The notes under the pieces: generated by a model
The model's input: the letters and a program-made list of their open reading frames with translations, nothing else
Database searches by the model: none
Told to the model about the DNA's origin: nothing
Part shown: one piece after another, positions 5,074 to 5,098 of the stretch
Layout of the letters: every line of letters starts with the position of its first letter
Numbering within the stretch: position 1 is the stretch's first letter
Made by a program: the position numbers and the translations under genes
NCBI GenBank assembly: GCA_003520455.1
Contig: DOUV01001053.1
Coordinates: 2,787-7,884, forward strand
Direction: 5' to 3'
Source: Chloroflexota bacterium
GTDB taxonomy: Bacteria; Chloroflexota; Anaerolineae; Ardenticatenales; Ardenticatenaceae
Length of the DNA stretch: 5,098 nt

Positions 5074-5098
5074 CACTGATCCTGTTGGCGAAATCGCT

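Noticed and set aside
4621..5076. Minus-strand frame over the regulator's 3' part
   Set aside because: It is a shadow of the BTAD gene, whose domain motifs are clear on the plus strand.

Overview
The window looks like a piece of a GC-rich bacterial chromosome, most likely from the phylum Chloroflexota. This is an inference from three things: the style of the BTAD-type regulator (the run LLEGWYQDW followed by CLYERERFQN), the palindrome AGACTTCCGAAGTCT scattered between genes, and a stand-alone ABC exporter of a kind common in that group. No rRNA gene or taxonomic marker is present, so the assignment is tentative.

Left part (1-3062), minus strand. Two genes read leftward. The first is a complete ABC half-exporter with fused membrane and ATPase domains (1124-2995, 623 aa), preceded by an extended -10 promoter. 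About 400 bases further on is a small DUF3307 membrane protein (79-726, 215 aa), which appears to start at a TTG with a good ribosome binding site and to have its own promoter. Each gene ends against a copy of one intergenic repeat of about 55 bp (1-55 and 1072-1127). It consists of a palindrome, a C-rich hairpin and a conserved GATGAC/TGACCGG/GCTCTAG tail. A third, shortened copy lies in inverted orientation at 969-1004. With the copy at 1072-1127 it makes a 159-bp REP/MITE-like composite with a stem-loop near its centre.

Middle part (3063-4041), almost 1 kb without a convincing gene. It holds an excellent sigma-70-type promoter (TTGACA, 16 nt, TATAAA) on the plus strand at 3249-3276 with no coding target. 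About 100 bp downstream is the 3' half of a tRNA gene (3379-3420: anticodon loop, variable loop, T arm, acceptor strand) without a 5' half. This looks like the scar or attachment site left by an integrative element. The rest of the stretch shows only small inverted repeats.

Right part (4042-5098), plus strand. A small SARP/BTAD-family transcriptional regulator (312 aa, GTG start with a strong Shine-Dalgarno) has a winged-helix domain, a BTAD domain and an unusual proline-rich linker plus predicted coiled coil at its C-terminus. Its targets are not in the window. The last 118 bases are non-coding and contain a short tandem repeat and an inverted repeat.

Nothing ties the three genes into a single pathway. 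The regulator and the exporter are divergent but about 1 kb apart. The most unusual content is the repeat composite and the orphan promoter with its tRNA fragment.
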